This document shows, piece by piece, positions 45,982 through 56,014 of a DNA stretch of 64,000 nucleotides. The notes below the pieces were generated by a model, which saw only the letters and a list, made by a program, of their open reading frames with translations, ran no database searches and had not been told where the DNA came from. The stretch comes from Marinomonas communis (GTDB lineage Bacteria > Pseudomonadota > Gammaproteobacteria > Pseudomonadales > Marinomonadaceae), in NCBI RefSeq assembly GCF_004363305.1, contig NZ_SNZA01000004.1, positions 186,001 to 250,000 on the forward strand. Direction: 5' to 3'. Within the stretch, counting starts at the first letter, position 1; each line of letters starts with the position of its first letter. Position numbers and translations under genes: made by a program.

Positions 45982-46044
45982 AGGATGTTCTCTCTAGAAG
46001 AAGCCGATCCGCATGGCGAATCGGCTGGTATGGAGGGGAAGGAA

Positions 46045-46698
46045 TTACGCTTCAACCACTAAGCCGTATTCGCGGCTAGCATCTTGAATCCATAACCATA
46101 GGTAGTCAGAGAAGCTACGACGAATCACTAGCTCAAACGTCTCTTCACCGGAGCGGCGAATCACAGCAGAGCTTTTCGCAAAAACAGACGTGACAACCTT
46201 ACCTACTGGAAATTCACTTGGGTGAAGATCGATCGGCGAAGATTTTTTGATGACATCTTTCGCATGCTTACCAGACAAAGTCACCAATGTCTGACCGCCA
46301 CTCACGTTAACCACTTGGTAGTGGCCAATCATGTTCTGCTGGAACGCCGTTTCGATGTCAAATGCCTGCAAACCTGGCACTGTGATCAACCATTCGTCTG
46401 GAGAAATCCAACGTACTACAACATCGCCTTGACTAACGGATGTCAGCGGTTGGGTTGGCAAAGCCACACCCAACACTTTCTCAACGACGGACATTTGCTC
46501 TGCGTTGTCAGCATTCATACGCAGTGTGATATGTCCCAGCAACGCTTCTTCTTTGAAACTAACACCACCAGTGTTTGGGCCTTTCTTAGCGATGGTTGCT
46601 AAATCAGCGTGAAACAACGGTGATTGACCCACAATGGATGCATCAGGTAGCTGGTTCATGACTGATACCGTTGCTGTTTCATTTTTTACATCAGACAT
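46045..46698 (-). CDS. soxG: Sarcosine oxidase gamma subunit
   Basis: 217-residue subunit of heterotetrameric sarcosine oxidase, homologous in fold to the GcvT-like folate-binding domain. Visible patterns are RWISPDEWLITVPG and DLHPSEFPVGKVVTS, plus the end RSFSDYLWLWIQDASREYG. It overlaps soxA by 8 bp, so the two are translationally coupled. The enzyme oxidises sarcosine to glycine, H2O2 and 5,10-methylene-THF in the cytoplasm. Confidence 0.93.
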   Translation of the reverse strand: MSDVKNETATVSVMNQLPDASIVGQSPLFHADLATIAKKGPNTGGVSFKEEALLGHITLRMNADNAEQMSVVEKVLGVALPTQPLTSVSQGDVVVRWISPDEWLITVPGLQAFDIETAFQQNMIGHYQVVNVSGGQTLVTLSGKHAKDVIKKSSPIDLHPSEFPVGKVVTSVFAKSSAVIRRSGEETFELVIRRSFSDYLWLWIQDASREYGLVVEA

Positions 46699-49600
46699 TT
46701 TGACGCTCCCCTTTTGGATCTAGGAAAATTGGGCTACAAATTTCGGCTTCAACGACACGACCATCAACTAATGGGTAGTACACTTTTTCGCCCATTTTTT
46801 CTAAACCGCCTTTTACAAAGCCCATCGCAATCGAGCGGCCTAAGTTAGCAGACCAGTAGCTAGACGTTACGTGACCCACCATCGGCATTGGAATTGGAGC
46901 GGTCGGATCGAATACACCTTGTGCACCTTCTGGCAACACAATGTTCGGATCAACAGTTTTCAAACCCACTAATTGCTTACGATCAGCACGGACACAGTCT
47001 TCACGTTTCATGCCACGCTTACCGATAAAGCTGAATGGCTTATTCATGGAAACCGCCCAACCCATACCTAAATCGTAAGGGTGAACAGAGCCATCAGTAT
47101 CTTGACCAGCGATAATGAAGCCTTTCTCTGCACGAAGGATGTGCATGGTTTCCGTACCGTATGGTGTCAGGTTGTACTTAGCGCCATGTTCAAACAGTTT
47201 TTCCCAAACATGCAGACCGTAGTTTGCTTGAACGTTGATCTCAAAAGACAGCTCACCCGTGAACGAGATTCGGAACACACGCGCTGGAACGCCGGCAACA
47301 GTCATCGGTTTCCAGTCCATGAAACCAAAGTTATCTTTCGACACATCCGCATCCGTTAGCTCTTCTAGAAGCTTACGGCTGTTCGGACCAGAAATCGTCA
47401 TAGTTGCCCAATGGTCCGTAACGGAAGTGAAGTACACTTCTAGTTCAGGCCACTCTGTTTGATGGTAAAGCTCTAACCAAGTTAGAACACCTGCTGCACC
47501 ACCAGTAGTTGTGGTCATCAAGAAGTGGTTTTCACCAAGACAAGATGTCACACCGTCATCGAATACCATGCCGTCTTCTTTCAGCATTAAGCCGTAACGA
47601 CATTTACCGACTGGCAATTTCGCCCACGCGTTTGAGTAAACACGACCTAGGAATTCACGTGCGTCTTTACCTTGGATGTCGATTTTACCCAGTGTAGATG
47701 CGTCCAAAATACCAACCGATTCACGTGTTGCTAGACACTCACGATTCAAGGCTTCTTGCATTGACTCGCCCGCTTTCGGGAAGTACCAAGGACGTTTCCA
47801 TTGACCCACATCCTCGAACTTAGCACCTTGCTCTAGATGCCACTTATGCATCGCACTGTAACGCTCAGGATCAAACAACTCTTTGCAATCACGGCCTACG
47901 ATCGCACCGAATGTGATCGGCGTGTAGTTAGGACGGAAGATGGTTGTTCCTGTATCAGGAATGGTTTGGTTCAATGCGCTGGCTGCGATTGCCATACCAT
48001 TGATGTTACCCAACTTACCTTGGTCAGTACCAAAGCCCATCGCCGTGTAACGTTTCACGTGCTCGATCGACTCAAAGCCTTCGCGACACGCAAGCTCAAT
48101 GCCCGCTGCAGTCACATCGTTTTGGTAATCAACAAACTGCTTAGGCGCTTGTGATGTCGGTTTAGTGTGTGGAATATGGTAAAGCGCCATGGCTTTTGAT
48201 TCAGACACTTGTGCAGACTCAGGCAATGCCACTTCAGCTTTTGCTAGGCCAAGCTTTTCTAACGCGTCTTGACCAGCTTGCAGACCTTCAGACAAGGCAT
48301 CAGCGGTTGTGTAGTGTCCGTTGATCGCACCCGCAGTCAGTTGCTGCTGTACGGTTTTACCTGGAACAAAACCAATCGCAGAGTCATCCCAAACTGGGCG
48401 AGAACCCGTGTGACAAGATAGGTGCACAACTGGACTCCAACCACCTGAAGAAGCAACAGTGTCTGCGCTTAGCTTCTTAACAGAGCCAGTCACTTTAGAA
48501 CCGTCTTCACTGATAGAGGCAACCGATACACCGGATACGCGTTTGCTGCCTTGAACGTCAATCACTGCAGAGCCAGCCATCACAGTGATACCACGCTCAC
48601 GAGCTGCATCCACTAGAGGGCCAGTTGGGTTCTTACGAGTGTCCACAATGGCTTGTACCTTGCGACCCGCATCATGCCAATCCAATGCCGCATGGTAAGC
48701 ATTGTCATTGGTTGTCATCAGCACCAACTCATTACCTGGCACAACGCCGTAACGGTTAATGTAAGTGGAAACCGCATTCGCAACCATGACACCTGGTACG
48801 TCGTTGTTTGCAAACACCAATGGACGTTCGTGAGCACCGGTTGCTAGCACTACCCATTTTGCGCGCACACGGTGGTAACGAGCACGAACCTGACCATTCG
48901 GCGCACGGTCCGCTAGATGCTCCGTCATGCGTTGGTGAATCGTTAGGAAGTTATGATCGTGGTAACCATTCACAGTAGAGCGAGGTAGCACCAAAACATT
49001 TTCGTTGGCTTCTAACTCTTTCGTGACGCTCGCCACCCATGCTGAGCCCGCTTTACCGTCAACCGTTTCTTTGCTGCTTAGTAGACTGCCACCAAACTCG
49101 TTTTGTTCGTCAGCGATGATAACGCGAGCGCCACCACGTGCCGCCGCCAAGGCAGCCATTAGACCCGCAGGGCCTGCACCGACAACCATCACATCACAGT
49201 GCTGGTTCATCTTGTCGTAGATATCTGGATCGTATTCTTTAGGAGAACGACCTAGACCCGCCGCTTGGCGAATAACTTTTTCATAGGTTTCCCACATAGA
49301 CTGTGGGTACATGAAGGTTTTGTAGTAGAAACCTGGTGGCATCATTTTACCACCTACTTTTCCTACTAATCCCATCAAGTCCATTTCAACATTTGGCCAA
49401 CCATTGGTTGAACCTGCAACCAACCCAGAGAACAACTCTTGCTGCGTTGCACGAACGTTCGGCACCTGAGTGGCTTCAGTCGCGCCCAATTGCATGATGG
49501 CGTTTGGCTCTTCTGCACCCGCTGCCACAATACCGCGAGGACGGCTGTATTTGAAACTACGACCAACCAGATCAACACCGTTTGCCAACAATGCTGACGC

Positions 49601-49708
49601 TAGGGTATCCCCAGCAAAACCTTTAAATTGCTTACCGTTATAGGTAAATGTCAGTGGCTTAGAACGGTCAATTCGGCCACCGCTTTGTAGACGATTTTTT
49701 TGAGACAT
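46691..49708 (-). CDS. soxA: Sarcosine oxidase alpha subunit
   Basis: 1005-residue large subunit. The N-terminus has a 2Fe-2S-like fold segment (FTYNGKQFKGFAGDTLASAL), then a NAD-binding Rossmann domain with VVGAGPAGLMAALAAARGG near 175. The C-terminal third is a GcvT-type tetrahydrofolate domain (ISGPNSRKLLEELTDADV; SFTGELSFEINV). Full length for the family. It binds NAD+ and folate, while the FMN/FAD site is with SoxB. Gene order soxB-soxD-soxA-soxG is conserved. Confidence 0.95.
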   Translation of the reverse strand: MSQKNRLQSGGRIDRSKPLTFTYNGKQFKGFAGDTLASALLANGVDLVGRSFKYSRPRGIVAAGAEEPNAIMQLGATEATQVPNVRATQQELFSGLVAGSTNGWPNVEMDLMGLVGKVGGKMMPPGFYYKTFMYPQSMWETYEKVIRQAAGLGRSPKEYDPDIYDKMNQHCDVMVVGAGPAGLMAALAAARGGARVIIADEQNEFGGSLLSSKETVDGKAGSAWVASVTKELEANENVLVLPRSTVNGYHDHNFLTIHQRMTEHLADRAPNGQVRARYHRVRAKWVVLATGAHERPLVFANNDVPGVMVANAVSTYINRYGVVPGNELVLMTTNDNAYHAALDWHDAGRKVQAIVDTRKNPTGPLVDAARERGITVMAGSAVIDVQGSKRVSGVSVASISEDGSKVTGSVKKLSADTVASSGGWSPVVHLSCHTGSRPVWDDSAIGFVPGKTVQQQLTAGAINGHYTTADALSEGLQAGQDALEKLGLAKAEVALPESAQVSESKAMALYHIPHTKPTSQAPKQFVDYQNDVTAAGIELACREGFESIEHVKRYTAMGFGTDQGKLGNINGMAIAASALNQTIPDTGTTIFRPNYTPITFGAIVGRDCKELFDPERYSAMHKWHLEQGAKFEDVGQWKRPWYFPKAGESMQEALNRECLATRESVGILDASTLGKIDIQGKDAREFLGRVYSNAWAKLPVGKCRYGLMLKEDGMVFDDGVTSCLGENHFLMTTTTGGAAGVLTWLELYHQTEWPELEVYFTSVTDHWATMTISGPNSRKLLEELTDADVSKDNFGFMDWKPMTVAGVPARVFRISFTGELSFEINVQANYGLHVWEKLFEHGAKYNLTPYGTETMHILRAEKGFIIAGQDTDGSVHPYDLGMGWAVSMNKPFSFIGKRGMKREDCVRADRKQLVGLKTVDPNIVLPEGAQGVFDPTAPIPMPMVGHVTSSYWSANLGRSIAMGFVKGGLEKMGEKVYYPLVDGRVVEAEICSPIFLDPKGERQNV

Positions 49709-49720
49709 GATCCGCTCCCT

Positions 49721-50002
49721 TTACTCAACCACTTTTGGCTGCTCGCCGATTTTGTAGACTTCTTTAATTTCATACGTTGCTGTATTACGAGTAACGTTGA
49801 AAAACTTACGGCAACCAGCCGCATGAACCCACAGTTCATGATGCAGGCCTTTCGGGTTCTTACGGAAGAACATGTAGTTACCCCATTCTTCATCAGTACA
49901 AGAATCAGGATCTAGTGGACGAGCGATATGCGCCTGACCGTGATTGTGGAACTCTTCTTCTTCACGGTGCTCACCACAATGCGGGCAATAAATAAGAAAC
50001 AT
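49721..50002 (-). CDS. soxD: Sarcosine oxidase delta subunit
   Basis: 93-residue subunit with the zinc-binding start FLIYCPHCGEHREEEEF (Cys6, Cys9) and the conserved HHELWVHAAGCRKFF. It lies 15 bp after soxB and 12 bp before soxA. It has a structural role in the heterotetramer. Confidence 0.93.
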   Translation of the reverse strand: MFLIYCPHCGEHREEEEFHNHGQAHIARPLDPDSCTDEEWGNYMFFRKNPKGLHHELWVHAAGCRKFFNVTRNTATYEIKEVYKIGEQPKVVE

Positions 50003-50017
50003 GTAATAACTCTCCCG

Positions 50018-51271
50018 TTAGTGTGCTACGCCAGCAGCGCCGTGCTCATCGATAAGCGCGCCGTTGTGGAATCGGAACATAGAGAATGGCTTCGCCAATT
50101 CGTGCATTTCGCCTTTCGCAAGAGACGCCGCAAAAACGTTGCCTGACCCTGGTGTGGCTTTGAAACCACCCGTACCCCAACCACAGTTGAAGAAAAGGTT
50201 TTTAACTGGGGTTTCCGAAATGATCGGACAAGCATCAGGACATGTATCCACGATACCGCCCCATTGACGGTTCATGCGCACACGGCTAAAGATCGGGAAC
50301 ATTTCAACAATCGCTTGAATCGTGTGTTCGATCGTAGAGTAAGAACCGCGCTGGCCGTAACCTGTGTAACCATCAATACCCGCACCGATCACCAAGTCAC
50401 CTTTGTCTGACTGAGACGCGTAACCGTGTACATGGTTAGACATAACCACTGTGTCTAGGATTGGCTTGATTGGCTCAGATACCAAGGCTTGCAATGGGTG
50501 AGATTCCAGCGGTAATTCGAAACCTGCCTTAGCAGCCATCACGCCAGAGTGACCCGCTGTGACACAACCTACGCGATCGGCTTTGATATCGCCGTAACGA
50601 TCGGTTTTAACACCCACAACCGTGCCATCTTCAATAATGAAATCGACTACTTCTGTTTGCTGGATTAAATCCACACCGCGCATGTCTGCACCACGAGCAA
50701 AGCCCCATGCCACAGCATCGTGACGAGCAACACCCGCACGTGGTTGCCAAGACGCCCCCATGACTGGGTAACGAGCATTGTCAGAGCAATCAAGGATCGG
50801 CACGATCTCATTCACTTGTTTCGCGTCCAAGACTTCGCCGTCAATACCGTTTAGACGGTTCGCATTTACACGGCGTTCGATATCGCGCATGTCTTGCAGT
50901 GTGTGACCTAAGTTCAGACAGCCACGCTGAGAGAACATCACGTTGTAGTTAAGATCTTGAGATAGACCTTCCCACAACTTCATCGCGTGCTCGTATAAAT
51001 GCGCCGCTTCGTCCCAAAGGTAGTTTGAACGAACGATTGTCGTATTACGTGCTGTATTACCGCCACCTAAGTAGCCTTTCTCGATCACCGCAACATTCGT
51101 GATGTTATGCTCTTTTGCAAGATAATAAGCTGTGGCTAGACCGTGACCACCGCCGCCGACGATGATGACATCGTACTTTTTCTTCGGTGTCGGGTTGCGC
51201 CAAACCCGTTGCCAATTTTCATGATGGCTTAGACTGTGCTTTAACAAGCCAAATCCGGAATACTGCTGCAT
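50018..51271 (-). CDS. soxB: Sarcosine oxidase beta subunit
   Basis: 417-residue catalytic flavoprotein. The FAD motif [14 protein letters not shown] is near residue 38. The His in [12 protein letters not shown] near 265 is at the position that carries covalent FMN in this enzyme family. [14 protein letters not shown] near the C-terminus binds FAD. It heads soxBDAG-purU and is divergent from a GbdR-like regulator. No glyA precedes it, although glyA often does in pseudomonads. Confidence 0.95.
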   Translation of the reverse strand: MQQYSGFGLLKHSLSHHENWQRVWRNPTPKKKYDVIIVGGGGHGLATAYYLAKEHNITNVAVIEKGYLGGGNTARNTTIVRSNYLWDEAAHLYEHAMKLWEGLSQDLNYNVMFSQRGCLNLGHTLQDMRDIERRVNANRLNGIDGEVLDAKQVNEIVPILDCSDNARYPVMGASWQPRAGVARHDAVAWGFARGADMRGVDLIQQTEVVDFIIEDGTVVGVKTDRYGDIKADRVGCVTAGHSGVMAAKAGFELPLESHPLQALVSEPIKPILDTVVMSNHVHGYASQSDKGDLVIGAGIDGYTGYGQRGSYSTIEHTIQAIVEMFPIFSRVRMNRQWGGIVDTCPDACPIISETPVKNLFFNCGWGTGGFKATPGSGNVFAASLAKGEMHELAKPFSMFRFHNGALIDEHGAAGVAH

Positions 51272-51328
51272 TGTGTCAGCTCCTTATCATGGCAGACCTT
51301 CTTGGGACTGCATTACAAAGTGGTAATA

Positions 51329-51460
51329 CTAGCGATAGACTGGGTAGTCGGCGCAAAGCGCGTTTACTTGCTCTGTCACTGCGTTGATCGTATGAAACTT
51401 ATGTTCAGTCGATTCTGGAAAGCGGAAGACAATCATCACTTCAACGTAACTCACGCGCAT
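51329..51460 (-). CDS. Possible 43-residue peptide upstream of soxB
   Basis: Open frame of 43 residues beginning MRVSYVEVMIVFRFPESTEH and ending CADYPVYR. The composition looks protein-like, but no ribosome-binding site is obvious and I recognise no family. The 524-bp soxB/regulator gap otherwise holds one inverted repeat and little else. Confidence 0.22.
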   Translation of the reverse strand: MRVSYVEVMIVFRFPESTEHKFHTINAVTEQVNALCADYPVYR

Positions 51461-51625
51461 TGACACAATGCTTGAGTACTTACAACAGAAAGAACCAGCG
51501 GAAGACCAGTAGTGAATAAGGAGACGTTGAAGCACTCCTGCCAAACCAGAAAAACCAACCTACGCCACCTATACTATGAAACCCCCTCAGCGGTAACTTT
51601 TTTGATTGCGTCAAATAGATGGTTA

Positions 51626-51654
51626 TTTACGACACCTAAAATAAACGTCGTAAA
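51626..51654. promoter_or_regulatory. Inverted repeat TTTACGAC-N13-GTCGTAAA upstream of the GbdR-like gene
   Basis: Perfect 8-bp arms at 51626-51633 and 51647-51654, with a further ACGAC just downstream. It sits in the divergent soxB/regulator promoter region. It may be an AraC-type or other operator; the assignment is inferred. Confidence 0.35.
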
Positions 51655-51795
51655 ACGACATAAAAGCAGTATTTTTGAGCGCCCTTGAGTCAGTCTTTTC
51701 ATAGAGTTATGCGTTTGAGCCTTACCTTAGTGCTCGCTTTCACATACACTTGCACAATTGCTGCAACACTATTCGTACAGGAACCCTCGTTCACC

Positions 51796-52845
51796 ATGAC
51801 GCAATCTGTTCAAAAAAAGCACTTTAGCCCCTCTCATGCAGACCACAATCATGCTCATGTGATCACGCCTGACCAGGATAAAGCTCCGATCATGATTGGC
51901 TTTGTGCTACTGGAGCATTTCTCTATGGTGGCTTTTACAGGCGCTGTCGATGCCTTGGTAACGGCGAACTTAGTACAAACGGAAAAGCTGTTTGACTACG
52001 CGACCCTAAGCCTTACAGGATCGTCAGTTGTCAGTGATTTGGGGATTGAAATTGCGACAGGCAGCAGTGTTGAAAAGGCTCTTAACGCATCAAGTCAGTT
52101 GTTCGATGTATTAATCGTATGTGGTGGTTATCGTTGTCAATTGGCTGAGCAACCAGCGTTAACGGAGTACCTTAAAAATCATCAAAAGAATGACGCGTAC
52201 TTGGGCGGATTATGGAATGGCTCCATTGCCTTGGCCCATGCTGGTTTAACTCAAGGACGACGTATCGCCGTTCACCCTGACAATCACCCTTATGTGAAAG
52301 AGCATTTCCAAGACACTGCTATAGCCAAAGAAACATCCATCATTGACGGGTCGATTTTAAGCTGCTCTGGACCTGTGAGCGCTCTAGGAATGATGCTTTC
52401 TTTGGTCGAAGACATGCAGGGGAATCGTATTGCACGAGCGGTGAAAGAGATCCTGACCTGTGATCAGCTCGCGGAAAGTCCCATCACCCCGATCCCACAA
52501 CCGACCGATGAAGCTAAGTACCCAGATGCGCTTAAGAAAGTATTAGAGCTGATGCGTAGCAACATCGAAGAACCTTTAACTCTTGAAGAGCTATTACATT
52601 ACGCTAGCGTTTCACGTCGTCAGCTTGAGCGCTTGTTTCAGAACCATCTCGAAACCAGCCCATCACGTTATTATCTTGAACTGCGCATCACCTACGCTCG
52701 TCGTTTGCTGCAACAGACCAACAAGCCAATTATTGAAGTCGCCATTGCCAGTGGCTTTGTCAGCTCTAGCCATTTTAGTAACTGCTTCAAAGACTACTTT
52801 GGCGTTGCACCCAGTAACTTCCGCAAGAAAACCAGCCAAGCGTAA
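51796..52845 (+). CDS. GlxA-type AraC regulator, GbdR-like
   Basis: 349-residue activator with an N-terminal DJ-1/PfpI (amidotransferase-like) domain (IMIGFVLLEHFSMVAFTGAVDAL; later VCGGYRC) and a C-terminal AraC double helix-turn-helix (VSRRQLERLFQNHLETSPSRYYLELR; IIEVAIASGFVSSSHFSNCFKDYFG, cited in parts). GbdR, SouR and CdhR share this plan and activate betaine, sarcosine and carnitine genes. It is divergent from soxB. The start is uncertain: a TTG at 51685 or ATG at 51708 would add a hydrophobic segment odd for a cytoplasmic regulator, so ATG 51796 is preferred although its ribosome-binding site is distant. Confidence 0.85.
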   Translation: MTQSVQKKHFSPSHADHNHAHVITPDQDKAPIMIGFVLLEHFSMVAFTGAVDALVTANLVQTEKLFDYATLSLTGSSVVSDLGIEIATGSSVEKALNASSQLFDVLIVCGGYRCQLAEQPALTEYLKNHQKNDAYLGGLWNGSIALAHAGLTQGRRIAVHPDNHPYVKEHFQDTAIAKETSIIDGSILSCSGPVSALGMMLSLVEDMQGNRIARAVKEILTCDQLAESPITPIPQPTDEAKYPDALKKVLELMRSNIEEPLTLEELLHYASVSRRQLERLFQNHLETSPSRYYLELRITYARRLLQQTNKPIIEVAIASGFVSSSHFSNCFKDYFGVAPSNFRKKTSQA

Positions 52846-52861
52846 CGCTTATTTACCAATA

Positions 52862-52888
52862 AAAATGGCCTCGAGTAGAGGCCATTTT
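52862..52888. terminator. Bidirectional terminator between the AraC regulator and osmC
   Basis: AAAATGGCCTC, loop GAGTA, GAGGCCATTTT. An 11-bp perfect stem with A/T ends lies between two convergent genes, 17 bp after the regulator stop. Confidence 0.88.
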
Positions 52889-52910
52889 CACATCTAAAGT
52901 AAGTGATGAC

Positions 52911-53318
52911 TTACTCTACTTCAATCACTTCGTAGCTATGAACAATGTTCACACCACCACGCTCAAGCATAAGAGATGCTGAGCAGTACTCTTCCGCAGA
53001 CAGTTTTACCGCACGCGCCACATGACTTTCTTTGATCTTGCGACCCGTTACGACAAAGTGCACACGAATTTCAGTAAATACAGAAGGCACTGTGTCTGCA
53101 CGATCCGCATCAATCTGCGCCACACAAGACACAACATCTTGGCGCGCTTTTTTCAGGATATTGACCACATCGTAGGAAGTACAACCGCCTAAACCGGCAA
53201 GGATAAGTTCCATCGGGCGAGGGCCTGCTGTTTGATTGCCATCGATCTCTACTTTAAAGCCAGAGCCCGTTTCAGCAGTAAAATGTACGTCTTCTTGCCA
53301 AGCTACACTTGTTTTCAT
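52911..53318 (-). CDS. OsmC-family protein
   Basis: 135-residue OsmC/Ohr-fold protein of the YhfA type. Two reactive Cys positions are visible, in LGGCTSYDVVNILKKARQ and EEYCSASLMLERGG, with MELILAGLGG before the first. The family includes organic-hydroperoxide reductases; YhfA-like members are less well defined. It begins 20 bp after trpC and may be co-transcribed with the trp genes. A link to H2O2 made by sarcosine oxidase is conceivable but not shown. Confidence 0.88.
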   Translation of the reverse strand: MKTSVAWQEDVHFTAETGSGFKVEIDGNQTAGPRPMELILAGLGGCTSYDVVNILKKARQDVVSCVAQIDADRADTVPSVFTEIRVHFVVTGRKIKESHVARAVKLSAEEYCSASLMLERGGVNIVHSYEVIEVE

Positions 53319-53337
53319 AGCGTTCTTCTCTCAAATC

Positions 53338-54150
53338 TTATTTAAACAATTCCGCCAGTTTTTCGCCCGGATTGTCTGCTTTCATAAAGGCTTCGCCCAC
53401 TAAGAAAGCATGAATATTGTTTTCACGCATCGCCGCTACATCGTCTTGAGTATGAATGCCACTTTCAGTCACGATCAAACGATCTTTTGGCACATCATTC
53501 ATCAATTCAAATGTATGCTGCAAACTCAGTTCAAAAGTATGCAAGTCACGGTTGTTAATACCTAACAACTCAGTCTCAGTGTACTCTAATGCCAGCTCTA
53601 ACTCAGCGCGATTATGCACTTCTACTAAGACATCCATAGATAGGTCACGAGCCATCTGATCTAGTTCACGTAGTTCTTTGCCAGATAGGCAAGCAGCAAT
53701 CAACAAAATACAGTCGGCGCCAATCGAACGCGCTTCCATCACTTGGTAAGGGTCAACAATAAAATCCTTACGAATCACAGGTAGTGAACAGGCATTGCGT
53801 GCTTCTACTAGGTAATCTTCGTGACCTTGAAAAAAGTCTTGGTCGGTCAATACAGACAAACACGCTGCGCCGCCCTTTTCATAGGACACAGCAATATCTT
53901 TTGGAGAAAACGGATCGCGCAAAATACCTTTACTTGGAGAGGCTTTTTTCACTTCCGCAATCACCCCCGCTTTACCCAAAGCAATTTTGCTGCGTAGGGC
54001 TGCGGCAAATCCACGAGTTGGATTGTGAGCGTTGGCCGCTGCAGCAGCGATTTCAAGATTAGCAAACGGTGTACGAGCTTGTCGTTCAGCGATTTCCTCG
54101 TACTTACGCGCCACGATCTTTTTTAAAATTGTTGGAGTCTCGACTTGCAT
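53338..54150 (-). CDS. trpC: Indole-3-glycerol-phosphate synthase
   Basis: 270-residue TIM barrel that closes the indole ring in tryptophan synthesis. Motifs are [41 protein letters not shown] and [11 protein letters not shown], with [11 protein letters not shown] near the end; the catalytic Lys and Glu positions are intact. It is monofunctional (no TrpF fusion as in enterics). It starts 14 bp after trpD. Confidence 0.97.
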   Translation of the reverse strand: MQVETPTILKKIVARKYEEIAERQARTPFANLEIAAAAANAHNPTRGFAAALRSKIALGKAGVIAEVKKASPSKGILRDPFSPKDIAVSYEKGGAACLSVLTDQDFFQGHEDYLVEARNACSLPVIRKDFIVDPYQVMEARSIGADCILLIAACLSGKELRELDQMARDLSMDVLVEVHNRAELELALEYTETELLGINNRDLHTFELSLQHTFELMNDVPKDRLIVTESGIHTQDDVAAMRENNIHAFLVGEAFMKADNPGEKLAELFK

Positions 54151-54164
54151 AATAGCTCTCTATT

Positions 54165-55214
54165 TTAGTTCGCTGTTTCTGTTGTATCAGGCATGTAGCA
54201 ACGGGAAAAACTCGCTAATTCTTGCAGTTTGATCTTAGCTAAGCCACCACAGATCACATCTTCTGCAATCGCAACACCTTCTGCTAACGAGTCCGCTACA
54301 CCCGATACATAAATCGCGGCACCTGCGTTTAGGGACACAATATCGCGCGGTGCATTTTCTTTGCCCTTACCTTCCAGTGCCGATTTCAGCATTTCAAAGC
54401 TTGCATCAGCATCCTCTGCCTGTACTAGAGATAAAGGCTGACGCGCCAACCCAAAGTCTTCCGGAGTGATCTCGTACTCTGAGATTTCACCATCTTTTAG
54501 CTCTGCCACGTAAGTTTTGTCAGAAATACTAATTTCATCCAACCCGTCCGCAGAATGCACCACCAATACATGGCTGCTGCCCAGCGCCTTTAAGGCCTCA
54601 GCAATAGGACGTACCCACTCTTTGGCGAACACCCCCATCACTTGACGTTTTGCACCAGCAGGGTTGGTCAACGGCCCTAATAAATTGAAGATGGTACGGG
54701 TGGCCATTTCTTTGCGAGGTGCGATCGCGTACTGCATTGCAGAGTGATAGTTTGGCGCAAACATAAAGCCTAGACCCAGCTCTTGTACGCTGCGTTTCAC
54801 TTGCTCACTGTTCAAGCCTAGGTAAACGCCAGCCTTTTCTAACACATCGGCACTACCAGATTTAGACGATACAGAGCGACCACCGTGTTTCGCAACGTGT
54901 GCTCCAGCACCCGCTGCAACAAACGACGCTGCGGTAGATACGTTAAACAAATTGCCTCCATCGCCACCGGTACCACAGGTATCAACGATTTCATCACCAC
55001 CTAGGTCAACCTTAGTGGACAGTTCACGCATCACTTGAGCGGCGGCAATAATCTCTTCTACCGTCTCACCTTTCATGCGTAAGCCAATTAAAAACCCGCC
55101 AATCTGTGCATCGGTTGTTTGGCATGTCATGATACTCATCATCACATCACGCATTTCATCGCCAGTTAGGTCTTGTTTATTAACCACCTTGGCAATCGCT
55201 TGTTTAATATCCAC
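54165..55214 (-). CDS. trpD: Anthranilate phosphoribosyltransferase
   Basis: 349-residue enzyme joining anthranilate and PRPP. The glycine-rich PRPP loop DTCGTGGDGGNLFNVST is at residues 79-95, with VAKHGGRSVSSKSGSADVLE after it. The start is GTG at 55214 with AGGAG 7 nt upstream. It is 10 bp after trpG in a trpGDC operon. No fused amidotransferase, unlike E. coli TrpD. Confidence 0.97.
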   Translation of the reverse strand: MDIKQAIAKVVNKQDLTGDEMRDVMMSIMTCQTTDAQIGGFLIGLRMKGETVEEIIAAAQVMRELSTKVDLGGDEIVDTCGTGGDGGNLFNVSTAASFVAAGAGAHVAKHGGRSVSSKSGSADVLEKAGVYLGLNSEQVKRSVQELGLGFMFAPNYHSAMQYAIAPRKEMATRTIFNLLGPLTNPAGAKRQVMGVFAKEWVRPIAEALKALGSSHVLVVHSADGLDEISISDKTYVAELKDGEISEYEITPEDFGLARQPLSLVQAEDADASFEMLKSALEGKGKENAPRDIVSLNAGAAIYVSGVADSLAEGVAIAEDVICGGLAKIKLQELASFSRCYMPDTTETAN

Positions 55215-55224
55215 CAGCCAACTC

Positions 55225-55803
55225 CTAATGTTTGAAAAAGTTGTCTAACAGAGCGTGACCATGCTCTGTCAAAATCGACTCAGGGTGAAACTGCACCCCT
55301 TCAATGTTCATACTTGTGTGTCGTAAGCCCATGATCTCATCCAACTCGCCTTGATCATTTTGCGTCCACGCCGTTACCTCTAGACAAGCAGGTAAGGTCT
55401 CTTGCTTCACTACCAAGGAATGGTAACGTGTCGCATTATAAGGATTAGGCAAATCACGGAACACACCAATCCCCTTATGGTACACCTTTGAGGTTTTGCC
55501 GTGCATTACTGTTTTGGCTCGAATCACATCGCCACCAAATACTTGGGCAATACTCTGATGCCCCAAACAGATACCTAACACTGGAATGCTGCCAGCAAAG
55601 TGCTCAATTGCTTGCAAGGAAATGCCCGCTTCATTTGGCGTACATGGCCCTGGAGAAATGACAATATGACTCGGCGCAAGCGCCTCAATATCTGCAATCG
55701 TTAAGGTATCGTTACGACGAACATCCACCTCATAACCCAACTCACGAATGTACTGCACCAAGTTGTAGGTGAAGGAATCGTAGTTGTCTATCATCAGAAC
55801 CAT
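55225..55803 (-). CDS. trpG: Anthranilate synthase glutamine amidotransferase subunit
   Basis: 192-residue class I amidotransferase supplying ammonia to TrpE. It starts [19 protein letters not shown] and has [11 protein letters not shown], the catalytic Cys in [15 protein letters not shown] and His-Glu in VQFHPESI. It may also serve PabB. First gene of trpGDC. trpE is not in the window; the upstream neighbour is vanB, so trpE must be elsewhere. No leader peptide or attenuator is apparent in the 211-bp gap. Confidence 0.96.
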   Translation of the reverse strand: MVLMIDNYDSFTYNLVQYIRELGYEVDVRRNDTLTIADIEALAPSHIVISPGPCTPNEAGISLQAIEHFAGSIPVLGICLGHQSIAQVFGGDVIRAKTVMHGKTSKVYHKGIGVFRDLPNPYNATRYHSLVVKQETLPACLEVTAWTQNDQGELDEIMGLRHTSMNIEGVQFHPESILTEHGHALLDNFFKH

Positions 55804-55964
55804 AAATCACTTAAACCACTGATAAGTAAAGCTTTTAAAAAAATCGGCTCAATGGTTTCCGGTGCTAAATGAAGCACACCTAATATGGAGGGAATTTGAG
55901 CTCGGACAATACTACATGATTGTCAGAATGAGCGCTATTTTGTGGCGCGACAAGAACATTAGAG

Positions 55965-55992
55965 AAAGCGCCAGACCTAAACCCAGCGCTTT
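55965..55992 (-). terminator. Possible terminator after vanB
   Basis: On the minus strand AAAGCGC and GCGCTTT flank a 14-nt loop, 23 bp after the vanB stop. The downstream stretch has few T, so this is a weak call. Confidence 0.4.
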
Positions 55993-56014
55993 TGAATGAT
56001 CGTTTAATCGAAGC

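Noticed and set aside
47837-48154. Plus-strand ORF of 105 residues
   Set aside because: Antisense to soxA and without family resemblance.
55804-56014. trp attenuator or leader peptide
   Set aside because: No short ORF with repeated Trp codons was found upstream of trpG; the only hairpin seen fits the end of vanB.
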